Assembly: GCA_001931905.2 (NCBI GenBank)
Contig: MSJI02000861.1
Span: 62,001 to 126,000, forward strand
Source of the DNA: Cladosporium sp. IMV 00045
Taxonomy: Eukaryota; Ascomycota; Dothideomycetes; Cladosporiales; Cladosporiaceae
DNA: 64,000 nucleotides
Direction: 5' to 3'
How positions within the stretch are numbered: position 1 is the stretch's first letter; every line of letters begins with the position of its first letter. The notes below the pieces were generated by a model. That model made no database searches. It worked only from the letters and a program-made list of their open reading frames with translations, and had not been told where the DNA came from. Below, one piece after another: positions 9,211 through 20,779 of this stretch. The position numbers and the translations under genes were made by a program.

Positions 9211-11291
9211 ATGGCAGGAATCGTCAGGGAGATACATCCTGGAAACGTCGGCTTGCAAGAGAACATCGAGCTGGATGGGAAGGGAGCCATCCCCACGTAC
9301 AACCTCGAGGCCAACGTTGAAGGCGCTCCTGGCAGCTCGGCCAACGACGACGATGCAAAGTCCGAACAGTTCCAAGATGGTGTACAACGGGTGCGAGCGA
9401 TCACAGATACCTGGGACAAGAAGACTATGATCATCATGTTTGTGCTGTAGGTACACACGATCGACCATTAGATTTCATGCCTACTAATCGATCTCAGGCT
9501 TTACCTTGTCACTTTCGTCGATGGTATTCTGCTTTCTGTGCAGGGCGCGCTCAACCCATACGTCACCTCATCCTTCGAAAGGCTCGGCTACCTGCCCACG
9601 ATAAATGTCGTCGCGAACATCATCAGTGGATGTTCGAACCTCACTTTATCAAAGTTTATCGATATTTTCGGTCGCATCGAAGGCTTTGCGTTCATGTTGC
9701 TCTGTTCGGTGATCAGTTTGATCATGAAAGCCACTTGCCGCAACATTGAAATGTACTTCGCTGCACACACTATCTATTGGGTCAGCCATGTTGGACTTAT
9801 GGTACGCTTTTACCCCCCGGAACAGGCTCCTTTCACCACAGCTGACTTGTCTATCTCTAGTATGTGGTAGACGTCATGATTGCCGACATGACCACGCTCA
9901 AGAACCGCATGATCATCCTCGGTATCAACCAAACTCCGATGATCGCCAGCACCTTTGGTGGCCCCGTGATCGCGCAACTCTTTTACGACAACCTCAACTT
10001 CCGTTGGGCATTCGGTGCATTTTGCATAATGCTTGTCGGTACTTCATTCCCAGTCGCTGCCATCATGCTGTGGATGCAATATCAAGCCAAGAGAGCTGGC
10101 CGCATTCACGTGGAGCGATCCGACAGAAAGTGGTACCAGTCCATCTGGCACTATTCAATCCAATTCGATGGTAAGCATCCCATTTAAAGCTCATGGGTTC
10201 AAATGATTGACCTGACGTCCACTAGTGGTTGGTATCCTCCTCATCACTGCAGGGTTTGCTCTCTTCCTCTTGCCGTTCAACATTGCGGCCTATGCTCCTA
10301 ATGGCTGGGCTACACCTTATATTATCGTCATGATTATCCTGGGCCTCCTCTCCCTTGCTTTGTTCTTCGTGTGGGAATGGAAGTTCTCGCCCGCACAGTT
10401 TCTCCCATGGCACTATCTTAAAGACCGGTCGATTGTTGGATCATGTCTTCTATATGCAATCATGTTCCTGTCTTCGTCGTAAGTGAGCTCCCTTCACATG
10501 CTGTGTAGATGGGTGACTGACAAAGTTTAGGTGCTGGCTGAGCTACTTTGGAACCTATTTGCAAGTGGTGAACAGGCTAAGCATCACGACAGCTGGCTAT
10601 GTCCAAGGTTGTTACGGCCTTGGTGCGTCTGTGATTAATCCCTTCGTCGGAATGTACGTGATCCTCGCCTCTATCTCTTTTTATTCTGCTAACAACCGTT
10701 CCCAGTATCATCAGCTACACAGGCAACTTCAAATGGGCAGCATACGTCGGTGGTCCTATTATGCTCATTGGTACTGCATTGATGATTCCGTTCCGACAGC
10801 CCGATTCACATGTCGGTCTTCTCATCCTGACTCAACTGCTGGTGGGCATTGGCTCTGCCTTCTTCACAACTTGCGGTCAGATTGCAGCCATGGCCCCGGT
10901 CACCCACCAAGAAATCGCCGCCGTTCTCGCCGTCTGGACCATGTTCGGATCAGTCGGGTCATCGATCGGTTCGGCCATTTCAGGAGGCATCTGGAACAAC
11001 GTGTTTCCTCAAAGCTTGCTCCGCAACCTGCCGGAAGAAAGCAAGGATCAAGCCCCTGTCATCTTCGGTTCGATTACAGCCGCGCTGGCGTACCCGGATG
11101 GCAGTCCAGAGCGCGATGCCATCCTTGCCACATACGGGCAAGTGCAGAGATACATTCTCATTGCTGGTGTTGCTACCATGCCCCTGACTATTGTGTCCAT
11201 CTACATGTGGAGGAACATCAACGTCAAGAAGCTGGAGGAGGAGCACCAAGCATCTGGAGGAAGAGCGCAAACCAAGGGTACGGTGCTGTAA
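9211..11291 (+). CDS. MFS siderophore-iron transporter (Sit1/MirB family)
   Basis: Predicted plasma-membrane importer of ferric siderophores. Six exons: 9211-9446, 9498-9801, 9861-10170, 10226-10478, 10531-10653 and 10706-11291, giving 603 residues, the usual size for 14-TM siderophore transporters. Every junction has GT-AG and keeps frame; the first intron has a CTACTAATC branch site. After an acidic cytoplasmic N-terminus of about 75 residues come family-like TM segments: YLVTFVDGILLSVQGALNPY (TM1 region), YVVDVMIADMT (TM4/5 region), and a C-terminal GSAFFTTCGQIAAMAPVTHQ block near TM11-12. Iron-GATA motifs upstream fit repression by iron. Which siderophore it carries cannot be read from sequence. 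Confidence 0.92.
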
Positions 11292-11905
11292 AAGAATAGA
11301 CACGGGTTGGAACATTTCGTCGGATGGTACTGGTCCGTAACAGGTCCGCATAAATGGATATAAACGTTCGTTTGGCTCTTTTTAAATTAATACATTCGTT
11401 TCTCAGAGAAGACTGATTTCTGCTGATGCAAGCACGATGACTTCAGTAGCTGTAATCAACAACACCCTCGAATGTGACACGGCCTGCTCGATCAAGAGCA
11501 CCCATATTCAGCCAAAATATTCTGGGCAAGATGTCTGCCAATAGTTGAATTGACAAGAAATCTTTTCATAATTTGAGTCAAATTCACAATGCATAATAAT
11601 TAGGTTCAAAGGATGTTCGGCCCCCGGCTACCCCAGCCTCATTCGCTGCGGGGTTTGGCACCACTAGACATCCATCAGAGATCACGAGCATTACCGAGCA
11701 ACCTCGCTAATGCGAAATGATGATCTTTTCGTTCGATACAAATAGTGTTTATGATATCTTCTGGTTTCATCACCGTGTCCCTGGTACAGCTCTTCTTCAG
11801 CCGCTGCTTATCGAATCCCTTCCTCATCATCTCCGGTCTAGACAAGGGCGTCTTGTTTGTTCACTGGCGTTTCACTCGTGCCTAGCGTAGGAGACGTGAT
11901 CTGGT
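11292..11905. other. Intergenic region
   Basis: 614 A/T-rich bases holding the transporter 3' end and the acyl-CoA synthetase promoter. One GATA-type site (CGATAAG, minus strand, near 11807) is present but does not match the full SreA consensus. No gene seen. Confidence 0.45.
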
Positions 11906-13652
11906 ATGGCTCATTACTACCAGGATACACTCCTCCGGCCTTCCACTTTCAACTTCGCCAACGATGTTGTCGACTATTGGGCCGGCAAAAACCCTCCAGG
12001 GCCGGCGATGCACTGGATTTCGCAAGACCGCCGAATCGAAAGAAAATTATCATTTGAGCATTTCAGCAGGCAATCCCATCGTATATCGGTGCTCTTACGA
12101 GAGACGTTCAATGTCCATCCTGGAGAGAAGATGCTCGTAGTCTTACCAAGGGTGCCAGAATGGTAGGTCAAGAACCATCCATGGGCTTGATGAGCAAAAC
12201 TGACAAAATGCTAGGTGGGAGATTGCCACGGCCGCCATCCGTACTGGTATCGTCCTTTGTCCTGCAACAACACTCCTGGTTGCCAAAGACATCGAGTATC
12301 GCATTCACCGCTCTGCTGCTTCCGTTTTTGTTGGAGACTCCATTAGCGTCAAGAAGGTGCTCCAGGTTTCAAAGAACTGCCCATCACTCAAGCACATTAT
12401 TCAAGTCAGCACCGATCGATCTCCCGATTCTGCGGTCCATTTGAGTACTGCACTCAGCTCCATTCTCAAGGACGCAACGTACACTGGCGCAAGACCAGCG
12501 ATCGAAGACACGGCATTGATATACTTCACGAGCGGTACGACTGGACAACCCAAAATGGTACAGCACAACCACATCTCGTACCCTCTTGCACACACTATCA
12601 CAGGCAAGCACTGGCTGCGTTTGACGCCCGGCCAACTTTACTGGAACCTCTCTGAACAAGGCTGGGCGAAAGCCGCGTGGTCTTTCTTTGGCGCTTGGAA
12701 CTGCGGTGCGGGGCTTTTCGTGCATGACGATCGAGAGTCGTTCGTCGCTCGTAAGACGCTCGAAATACTGCAAGCCTATCCGATCACGACATTTTGTGCC
12801 CCGCCGACTGCATACCGGCAATTGGTTCTGGGGGACATGCGCACTGCTTTGAGGGAAAATAAGCCCAAGGCGCTGGTTCATTGCGCAGGCGCAGGAGAGC
12901 CGCTGAACCCTGAGGTCATTCGGCTGTTCAAGGAAGATAGCGGCTTGGAAATTTGTGATGGGTATGGGCAAACAGAAACAGTGCTTATCTGTGGCAACTT
13001 TGAAGGCCGAGAGATCAGGCCGGGTTCGATGGGTAGACCATCGCCCGGTGTGCCGCTGAGAGTCGTGGATGAGGAGGGCCAAGAGTGCGATGAAGGCATT
13101 GAAGGAGATATCGCGCTTGAGGTGGATCTATCGGGCAAGGGTGGCTTCTTCGGCGTGTTCGATGGGTATCTTGGAGAAAACGGAGAGTTGGACCGCAAGT
13201 TGAGAGACTCAGCCAATGACCGTATCAAGCGGTACTTGACCGGGGATCGAGCAACGAGAGACGAAGACGGCTATTTCTGGTTTGTTGGCCGGTCTGATGA
13301 TGTTATCAACAGCTCAGGCTACAGAATCGGGCCATTCGAAGTTGAGTCGACGTTGAAACAGCACACGGCCGTGGTCGAGAGCGCCGTAGTATCGTCACCA
13401 GACGACGCTCGAGGAGAAGTCGTAAAGGCGTTCGTTGTTTTGACTCAAGACGCTGCCAAAATGGACCAGAGACAGCTGGCGAGCGAATTGCAAGATTTCT
13501 GCAAAGAACACGCTGCACCGTACAAGTATCCTCGGAAGATTCAGTTCATCGATGCTGCTTTCTTGGGTCAGTACAAGACGATTTCTGGAAAGACGCAACG
13601 TAAACGGCTGAAAGAGCTAGAATGGAAGGGACAACAACAGTCGAAGCTATAG
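11906..13652 (+). CDS. Medium-chain acyl-CoA synthetase with peroxisomal PTS1
   Basis: An adenylate-forming enzyme that activates a carboxylic acid to its CoA thioester. Exons 11906-12162 and 12215-13652 give 564 residues; the junction restores the family PEWWEIA motif. The AMP-binding P-loop YFTSGTTGQPK is near residue 190, followed by DGYGQTET and the hinge/A8 region YLTGDRATRDEDGYFWFVGR with DDVINSSGYRIGPFEVE. The catalytic lysine motif GKTQRKRL sits near the C-terminus. The protein ends in Ser-Lys-Leu, the canonical PTS1, so peroxisomal import is likely. It resembles ACSM-type ligases more than long-chain ones. It lies 614 bases downstream of the siderophore transporter on the same strand; fungal siderophore synthesis also uses peroxisomal acyl-CoA steps, but that link is only inference. 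Confidence 0.92.
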
Positions 13653-13938
13653 AGCAAGGTTCCAGATAAGAAGCATACATTTGTATAGTAGGGAGAGATG
13701 ATACATAGTCACGAACCAAATCATTAGCCTATCAAGAGGCCAAGAGCCTTGGAACTCGTTGAAAATAAGATTCTTCGTGCAGGCGTTCAACTTTTATGTA
13801 ACCAAGGTGGCTCCAGCTAGCACTCCCGGCTAGATGGGATAATCACAAGATGCGTGTCAGACTTCTTCCTCGGTATTCAGTCTCCTCTCCACAATTCTCC
13901 TCAAGTAAGTCCTTCTGTGCCGTTCTTTGCTCGACAAT

Positions 13939-16065
13939 CTAGCAAACGCCGTTCGGAATAGCACTGCTTGCAGTCCTTCTGCTCGAGCTGTAGACCGCAC
14001 CAGAGCCGAGACCGCGCTTGGCAAAACCAGACCAGATTTCACAAGCGTTGGAGCCACCGGTCAGAGCTCTGTCAGCATCGAGGATGGCATCACGAGCTTG
14101 CACGAAGTTAGGGTTGCAAGGTTGCCTTCGACACGTCAGCATCTTTCAAGGATATCAAGACGAACGGTGTTTGCTTACAGAGCCATTCCATCAATCACAA
14201 GCTGCATGGCGAGGAACTTGCCGTCAGTGGCCACGCCGTTTCTGAGAGTAGGCTTGGAAGCGTTGTTCTTGCCGAGCTTGTCGATAAGGTTCCACATGAC
14301 CTCGTACAACATCGTAGCCCAGATAGTCCCGATGGCGTGGACGGAGGTCATGCCGTTGGCGTCAGTGTAGACGTGTGGGTTAACAGAGGTGCTAGTAGAG
14401 TAAGGGTAGGAGCGGATTCCTCTCGCATCGTTGTTGATCCAGGCACCCATCGGGTAGCTCTTAGAACGAGTGTCGGCGGCCTTCAGCCTGATAGCCGTTG
14501 CCATGAAGTCACCCCAGCCCTCTCCCATACCACCAGACTCCAAGGCGCCAAGGCAGTTAGAGTTTGCAGGACCGCCGGTGAGACGGTTAGAAACTGCGTG
14601 ATCATCAGCAATCGTTCCCTAATGAGGGAGAGGCACATATAGAGACTATGACTTACGTCCGTGAGTGTATTCGTGAATGATCACACCGGCATCGAAGCTG
14701 GAGTCGCGGTTCGGGGTGGATCTGTTCCAAATGTACATGCGCATGCGAGGCTTCTGACCATCGGGCGGCGTGGCGAAGTTGGCATTGTTGGTACCAGAGC
14801 CATCTTGGGTGTTAAGGATGACCTCGTCGTTGCCGCGACCGCCGGCACCGTTGTTGTTCACCTCGAAGTTGCCAGCAGCCTCGTTGAACCCAAGAATGTG
14901 AAGCAGGTCGTGGTAAACATTGGAAACGTAGAACAGCTGGGTGACTGAGGCATCTGCGTAAGATGAAGGCGGCGTCATGCTGGTGGTGTAGGGGTAGACG
15001 AAGTTCTGCTGAGAGTTGCTCGGCCTGTAGTTGTTGAGATAGCTGCTGCCACCGCTGGGGTTCGTCTGAGCGATGGCATTGTTGCCACGGGTGGAGGTGT
15101 AGCTAGTCGAACCGATGCTGTGCCAGCCGAACTCGGATGCAGTACGGTCAAAGGGGTCGACAAGTGTTTGGCGGCTGCCCTCCGAAGGGTCGTTGATACC
15201 AAAAGGGCTACCCGAAAGTTAGATCAGATATGGACGGCTAACATGCAGATACGTGACGTACTATACAGAGTAGGATGCGTCAGCCGCCCAGTCAACAACG
15301 CCATGGACCTCCTCGTTGGAGTTGGCATCGACATAGGTCAGAAGCCAGTTGCTGGAGATGTCCGTCTCAACACGCCAAACGAGACGAAGCTGACCCTCAG
15401 GGGTTTGAAGGTACATGAGCTTGGCTTTAGGATCCTTCTCGGCACCGGAAGTGCCCTTGATCACATAAGCTTCGTCTTCGTCTTCCGGCTCGGCAGATGC
15501 AGAGTCTGCCTCGACCGGAAGCTGCAAGATGTTGGAAGCGGTCTTCAGCGCCTCGACGGGCTCGACCACATCACGCTTTTGGAGTGGCGACAGCTCAGGG
15601 ATTTCTCCTTCGAAGAAAGAGCCACCGAACGAGAAAACATCGCCATTCTTGTCAATCTGCATACTGTTAGCATCGTTTCATGCAGGCGTATTCCATATGA
15701 CTGACGTTAACGTTGAAGTCGGCATTGTCGATGTCCAGACCGTTGGCTGTCTGCTTGAAGTGAACGTGAGCAATGCCATTGGCACCAACGTAGTGGTCCT
15801 GGACAAGGCGAAACGTAGCACCAGGGGCCTTGTCTTTCACGACAGCAGTCGCAGTGTCGACATAGTCGGCCCTCTTGTCGAGAACCAATCCGTCAACGCT
15901 GGACTCGGCCACCGTGGCATTGACGTACTCACTCAACGCCGCCAGTCGGAAGGCATTGACATCAATCGCACGGCGCTGCACACCGGGTCGTGCTTCAGGT
16001 GCTGGGTGACCGCGGACGTAGGCCGCAGAAGAAAGGACGCCGGCGGCCACAAGAAGGCCACGCAT
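13939..16065 (-). CDS. Fungalysin (M36) extracellular metalloproteinase, complete copy
   Basis: A secreted zinc endopeptidase made as a preproenzyme. Exons 15706-16065, 15262-15656, 14657-15207, 14179-14593 and 13939-14125 yield 635 residues, the normal fungalysin length. The four introns (49-63 bp) keep frame and show CTNAC-like branch sites. Signal peptide at 1-19, then the propeptide; the mature part carries the zinc motif HEYTH at 430-434 with catalytic Glu431 and the third ligand Glu460 in [10 protein letters not shown]. These positions agree closely with the Aspergillus fumigatus enzyme. The C-terminus keeps the [15 protein letters not shown] block. All active-site residues are present, so it should be functional. 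In fungi such enzymes degrade extracellular protein and are usually controlled by nitrogen or protein supply. Confidence 0.95.
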
Positions 16066-19000
16066 CTTAATGAACGGGGAGGATCTTGGTCCCTAAAGAA
16101 TGATTTGCTGGTATAGGATGCTTGAGTAGCGAATGTGTTGCTTGCTTCATTCTCCCAGGAGGCGAAAGCCCAATTTATAAGCCTCGAGGGCATGGAGTCC
16201 GTATCATTGTACATGCATCCCACACGGAGTAACATCACATCTCGTCCTCCGTGATCAGGTGTCTCGTCCTGTTGACCAAGCTGTTATCAGTTCGCAGCTT
16301 CCAATTCTAGCGCAGCTGCACGAGTGCAATATCTGATGCTTTGCTAGATTTTCCATCTGGGCGGTTGGCCGACGTTATCTCCAACAACCTTCTCAATCGA
16401 CACCGGATGTCTTGCTTCGCGAGGCCAAGTAACATCGCTCGGCCTCCTAATCTAGTGGCGCCAACTGGCCGTCGTCGTAGCGTGGGACTCCATGGGGTTG
16501 TAATCGTGATTTGCAAGCGCTCAGATGACTCTCCAGCATGGCCTCGACCATACTGCTGCCCAATAGCCGACTTCTCATCACAACCGGCTACTAGACTAGA
16601 TATGCCGAAGCGGCAGCGAGCCGTTGCGTGCTTTTGCGTGACGACCGAAGAAGTAGTAGGGCTGCTGAATGGCCAGGATGCAGATTGCGCTCCTGCCGCC
16701 GCAAGACATAGCGAGCATGCACATGCATGACGAGCTTCCTTTTGTGGCGACCGGAGAATTTATCAAGAGCTTCCATGCTTCTTCCATTGCATTCAATGGC
16801 TCCGGTCCTGGTTCGAAGTAGATCCAGATTGGCTCGAACAGGTGGTCTGCCAAGGACAAGCACTTTGGTCTGGCCGTCGGCCTGCAGGCTAGTCAGTGCT
16901 CTCCTGCTTGTAAACGCAAGTGTCCATCGCTCAGCTTTGCTTCAATAGCGTGAATAGTATGCTTCAGTAAGGGGCTAAATTCCTTGTCTGTGTACTTGTT
17001 GGCAAGCGAGACGTCGTTCAGAGGTCCTGTGAGGTCGATACTTTGCCGCGCTACTATAAGGTGCATATGCCAAGACCGAGGTTCTGATGATTGTTCACCT
17101 ACCTGCCTAATTAGTGAATAGCGAATGATCTGTGAGCGTGAATAGATGTCGAAACAACATGCCACATGATAGTCAAGACGGTAACATTAATGCATGGAAT
17201 GTGGCTTGCGCTAACAATCGATAGCACATTTGTTCGCCGTGCATGTAAGTACTTCTCGTGAAGGTCGAGATTGCTTCTTCGGCGATTTAGGGCTTATCTT
17301 ATCAGAGCAAATCACAAGGTGGTTATCGTCGGTCAAAGGTCCTTGGTACGTTACGCTGCGGCTTGTGGTTAGGTGTCAAGGATCTAGGCAACGATTGGAT
17401 GATCCGACGTACGAAGCGCTTGACTTTGGGAAGCACTCGGAGCTTCCTGGTATTGTGTACGTGGATTGGGACGTGAGTCGCCGATCAAGTCCACAATATA
17501 GACCCGTCCTGTGAGTGCATGACCGTTTCGAATCTTCTGACAAGAATTAATACATCCATTTGGTTGGAGGGATCTTACAGCGAATGACCGCTTTATTGTA
17601 CCAAGTCCTACTCCAGTAGCTTCGCAACCTTCTTCAACACAGCCTCAGTACCTACACCCGCGTTCTCCGGCGCCTTCCAGACGGCTTGCCAAACCTCGCC
17701 GTGCCTAGGTTCGTTCAGCACACACTTACTGACGACATCACCCCTCTTCTCTTCGGTGCCGTGCTGCAACAAGAATTTGTACCACCAGGCCCACGTGTCG
17801 CCGTAGTCTGGGTCGAGAATTGCAGCTTTCTGAAACCATGCGTCTGCCTTTTCGAGCTTTCGTTCTGCCCAAAATATGCGTGCTGCGGTGACGAAGAGGA
17901 TGGGATCGTTGTCGGCTTTCTGAATCGCCTCGAGAATGCGAGGCTTCCGCTGTGTGCGAGCCTCTAGATGCCAGATCCGCTCGCTCCAAACGAGACCGCT
18001 GGTAGGGCATTCCTGTAGAGCTTGGGCCATCTTTGCGTTGGCGGCCGGTAAATTCTTTGCACGCCACTCCAGACGAACGCTTTCCGTCCAGAGCTCTGGG
18101 GACTTCTTCACTGCCAGACGGGCGCGGTCGAGGATAGAACGTGCTTTCACAACAACGCCCATCTTCTCTTCCAATCGACTTGCGAGCAGCCAAAGAGGGA
18201 CGGATTGTGGACACGCCCGTGTGCCCGTGTTGAAAGCCTCACGCGCTTGCGGGAGCATGTTCTTTGACTCATATAGCTGGCCTTTCATCATCCAGAGCTT
18301 GTCAGCTTTGGCGTAGATTTGCAGGCCTTCGTTCACCAGTGCCAATGCAGCATCGATGTCGCCTAGTTGGCGCTCAAAGGCAGCGGACTTTATCCAAATG
18401 CGATCAGTGCCAGCTTCTGAGCGCGCAGTTGCGAGGAGTTCGCGAGCTTTCTGCGATTCGCCATTCTCTGCCTCGAGCTTAACGGCTTCGAGCCAGATGT
18501 TCTCGTTGCCAGGGTTCTGTTGAAAGGCAAGGCCCAGGACTTTGCGAGCCTCATCGATCGAGCCAGATTGCCATTTCTCACGTGCAAGCTGCATCCAAAG
18601 CACTTCTGACGTTGGACAAGCTTCGACGGCTTTCTCAAGTAATGACCAGAGTGCTTCGCGGGTGCCGTGATTACGCTCCAGGTCCGCCGCTGCGAGATAG
18701 ACGCTTTTTCTGTTATAAAAGACTCTGATCGCATAGGCATAAATGGCGCGAGCTGTCTCAAATCTTCCACGCCCAATGGAAGCCTTAGCATCGTCGAGCC
18801 AGATCTGTTTCCTGTCGTCGTCCTCGTCCAGAGTCCAGCCCAATGTCTCCCGGATGATTGCTTGACATGTAATTGGTGCGCCTTCCTCTTCACAAATCTC
18901 TGCTTGGGTTATCCATTCTTCGCGCTTGAGCATGGCACTAACTTTTGCCAATGCCTTCACTGCTCGATCCATGACCTTGAATACCATGTCACTCTTGCCA

Positions 19001-19335
19001 ACCTGTTCTTGTAGGCGAGCTGCAGCAACCCAAATTTCGTAGCTCGCTGGAATGGCCTGTCGAGCTTTGTTCAAGACCTTCTGCGCCTGATCGGGTTCTT
19101 CAAGTCGCGCGAGTGCAAGCCAAAGTTCCACGGACAGAGGAATGATCTCTGTGGCTTTGGCGAGTAGCAGACGAGCATCGGCGGGATCCTCTTCCAGGTT
19201 GACGGCTTCCTTCCAGATTGCCACTGATTGCGGGATGTGGTCCAACGCTTTCCGCAGTACTCTTTTCTTCGCCGCGGGTACAGTCTCAAGCTTCATAGCC
19301 TCGATCCAAAGCCTGACCGATCGATCATTGTTCTC
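14946..19335. repeat. Segmental duplication, copy 2 (internal part matching 1-4413)
   Basis: Partner of 1-4413. Here the flanks are continuous: fungalysin and PRP6 both run on uninterrupted past the ends of the match. The visible boundaries are therefore set by the window edge and the gap next to copy 1, not by a real duplication breakpoint. Confidence 0.95.
16066..17607. other. Intergenic stretch, copy 2
   Basis: Counterpart of 1121-2685. It holds a probable TATA box at 16174-16179 (minus) for the fungalysin gene and the PRP6 3' flank. Open frames at 16596-16859 and 16893-17165 (minus) are not recognisable proteins. Small deletions relative to copy 1 fall near 17400-17470. Confidence 0.5.
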
Positions 19336-20530
19336 AATAGCTTTTGCGGCCATGATCTTAGCATTCTGGTTGTCATGCAATCTTATGCACTCCAACCAGG
19401 TATCTTCGCTCTTTGGGCACATTTCACATCCTCGTCGGATGACGTTACGCGCAGCAACAATCTTTCCTGCGAACTCTTCCAGACGAGCGGCCGCAATCCA
19501 TCCTGGACCGTGCCGAGGATTTGTTTTGATGACTGATTCCAGGAGTACTCGAGCACGTTTGATGTCGCCGACGGGTATTTCACCAGCCTTCTTCTCGGAC
19601 ATCGACAGCGACGTAAGATATCCCTTTGGATCGATGTTTGTGCTTGTTCCCGCGACAGACTCGGTGCCTTGCTGGGTCTGCGCAGCCTGATCAAGGCGAA
19701 CTTTCAGCACCTTGTCGCGCGCAGCACCGATGTCTGCAAAGTTTGTCATGGTGCCGTCCGCCTGCTCGCTGCTTTCTCCGGCCCCCTCAGTCATCATGCC
19801 GTCCTCCTGCACCTCGGTGCCGAGCTGGGTGCTGGCGCCTGCTCCCGCAATTACGCTGTCCGGTACCGCATAGAATCGTTGTCGCATGTTCTGTTTGCTC
19901 CGTCGGTTCTTGCCTGTCAGATCACCCACTTCTGGGATGCTAGCCCAGTCCTCGTCGCTGACTGCGCCCAGTGCTCGTTTCAGGTCGGCAAATTGTTGCT
20001 GAATTTTCGGGTTGTTTCGTTCGTACTCGTCTCGTTGCTCGTTCTCGCGAGCTTCCCTGTGAAAGCTCAAGTCGGTATACTGTCCAGCCACATCGTGCTG
20101 CGAGGGTGATGAACATCGGATGTCAAGCGGGCTTTAATGACAGTGCCAAAGAAATGGGAAAGGCTAACCTTCGTGCTCTTCGCCGCTTGTCCATGCGCTC
20201 ATCAACGGCTTGGTAGATCCTATCTGCCTCATCGTCGTCTCTGTCATAGTTGCCAGTCGCAAAGAGTCCTTCTTCGTTCTCGGCATCGCGGAACCGCTCG
20301 TCGTCTTCCTCCTCGTCCGGCTTCTTCTTTCCTACTCCGTAAGCTGTAGGTGGCGCATTGCCCAGTGCTGCTGCGCGCTTTGCGAGCGCTTCCTTGATCT
20401 GGTCATCACTGGGTCCTTCACGCGCTGGACCAAGATCCGATCGTGTGGTGAAGCCGGTCGCACCACGTCCCAGACCGGCGACGTAGTTTTCCGGCGCTTG
20501 TTGAGACAAAAAGTCCTTGCGACCAGACAT
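17608..20530 (-). CDS. PRP6: Pre-mRNA splicing factor Prp1/Prp6, complete copy
   Basis: Essential bridging subunit of the U4/U6.U5 tri-snRNP, nuclear. Exons 20169-20530 and 17608-20056 with a 112-base intron (20057-20168) give 936 residues, typical for fungal Prp1/Prp6. The start gives MSGRKDFLSQQAPENYVAGL, the hallmark N-terminal Prp1 domain; an upstream in-frame ATG at 20635 would only add an unrelated 35 residues. The domain continues with RGATGFTTRSDLGPARE and, across the splice, DKRRRARREAREN. A linker with NNPKIQQQFADLKR and GDLTGKNRR follows, then about 15-19 HAT/TPR repeats to the C-terminus. The gene shares a 249-base promoter region with SSR4. Confidence 0.96.
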
Positions 20531-20779
20531 CGCGTATAGAGACTGCCTGGGTGAGTTGGTTGGGAGAGAGAATACGGTGACTTTTGATGGACCAGTCCAT
20601 CGATCAGAAGAGAGAGAGAGATGCACGCGAGTCATGTGACAAAGTTTGCTTGGCGTAGCGCGACAGTCCAGGAAGTCGCGCGTCGAGCATGTGAAGTGAA
20701 GCTCGAGGCATCACCTCATGCGCCAACCTCACTTCCATCTCCAATTCACTCCATACACGCGCGGAGTCGCTTGCAGCAC
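20531..20779. promoter_or_regulatory. Divergent promoter of PRP6 and SSR4
   Basis: 249 bases separate the two start codons, so both essential nuclear genes are probably driven from this region. It contains a short (GA)n run at about 20609-20620 and no obvious TATA box. Confidence 0.6.

Noticed and set aside
16893..17165. 90-codon minus frame upstream of the fungalysin gene, possibly an exon
   Set aside because: Looks somewhat protein-like, but three of four substitutions versus copy 1 change amino acids, there is no convincing donor site, and nothing matches a known family.
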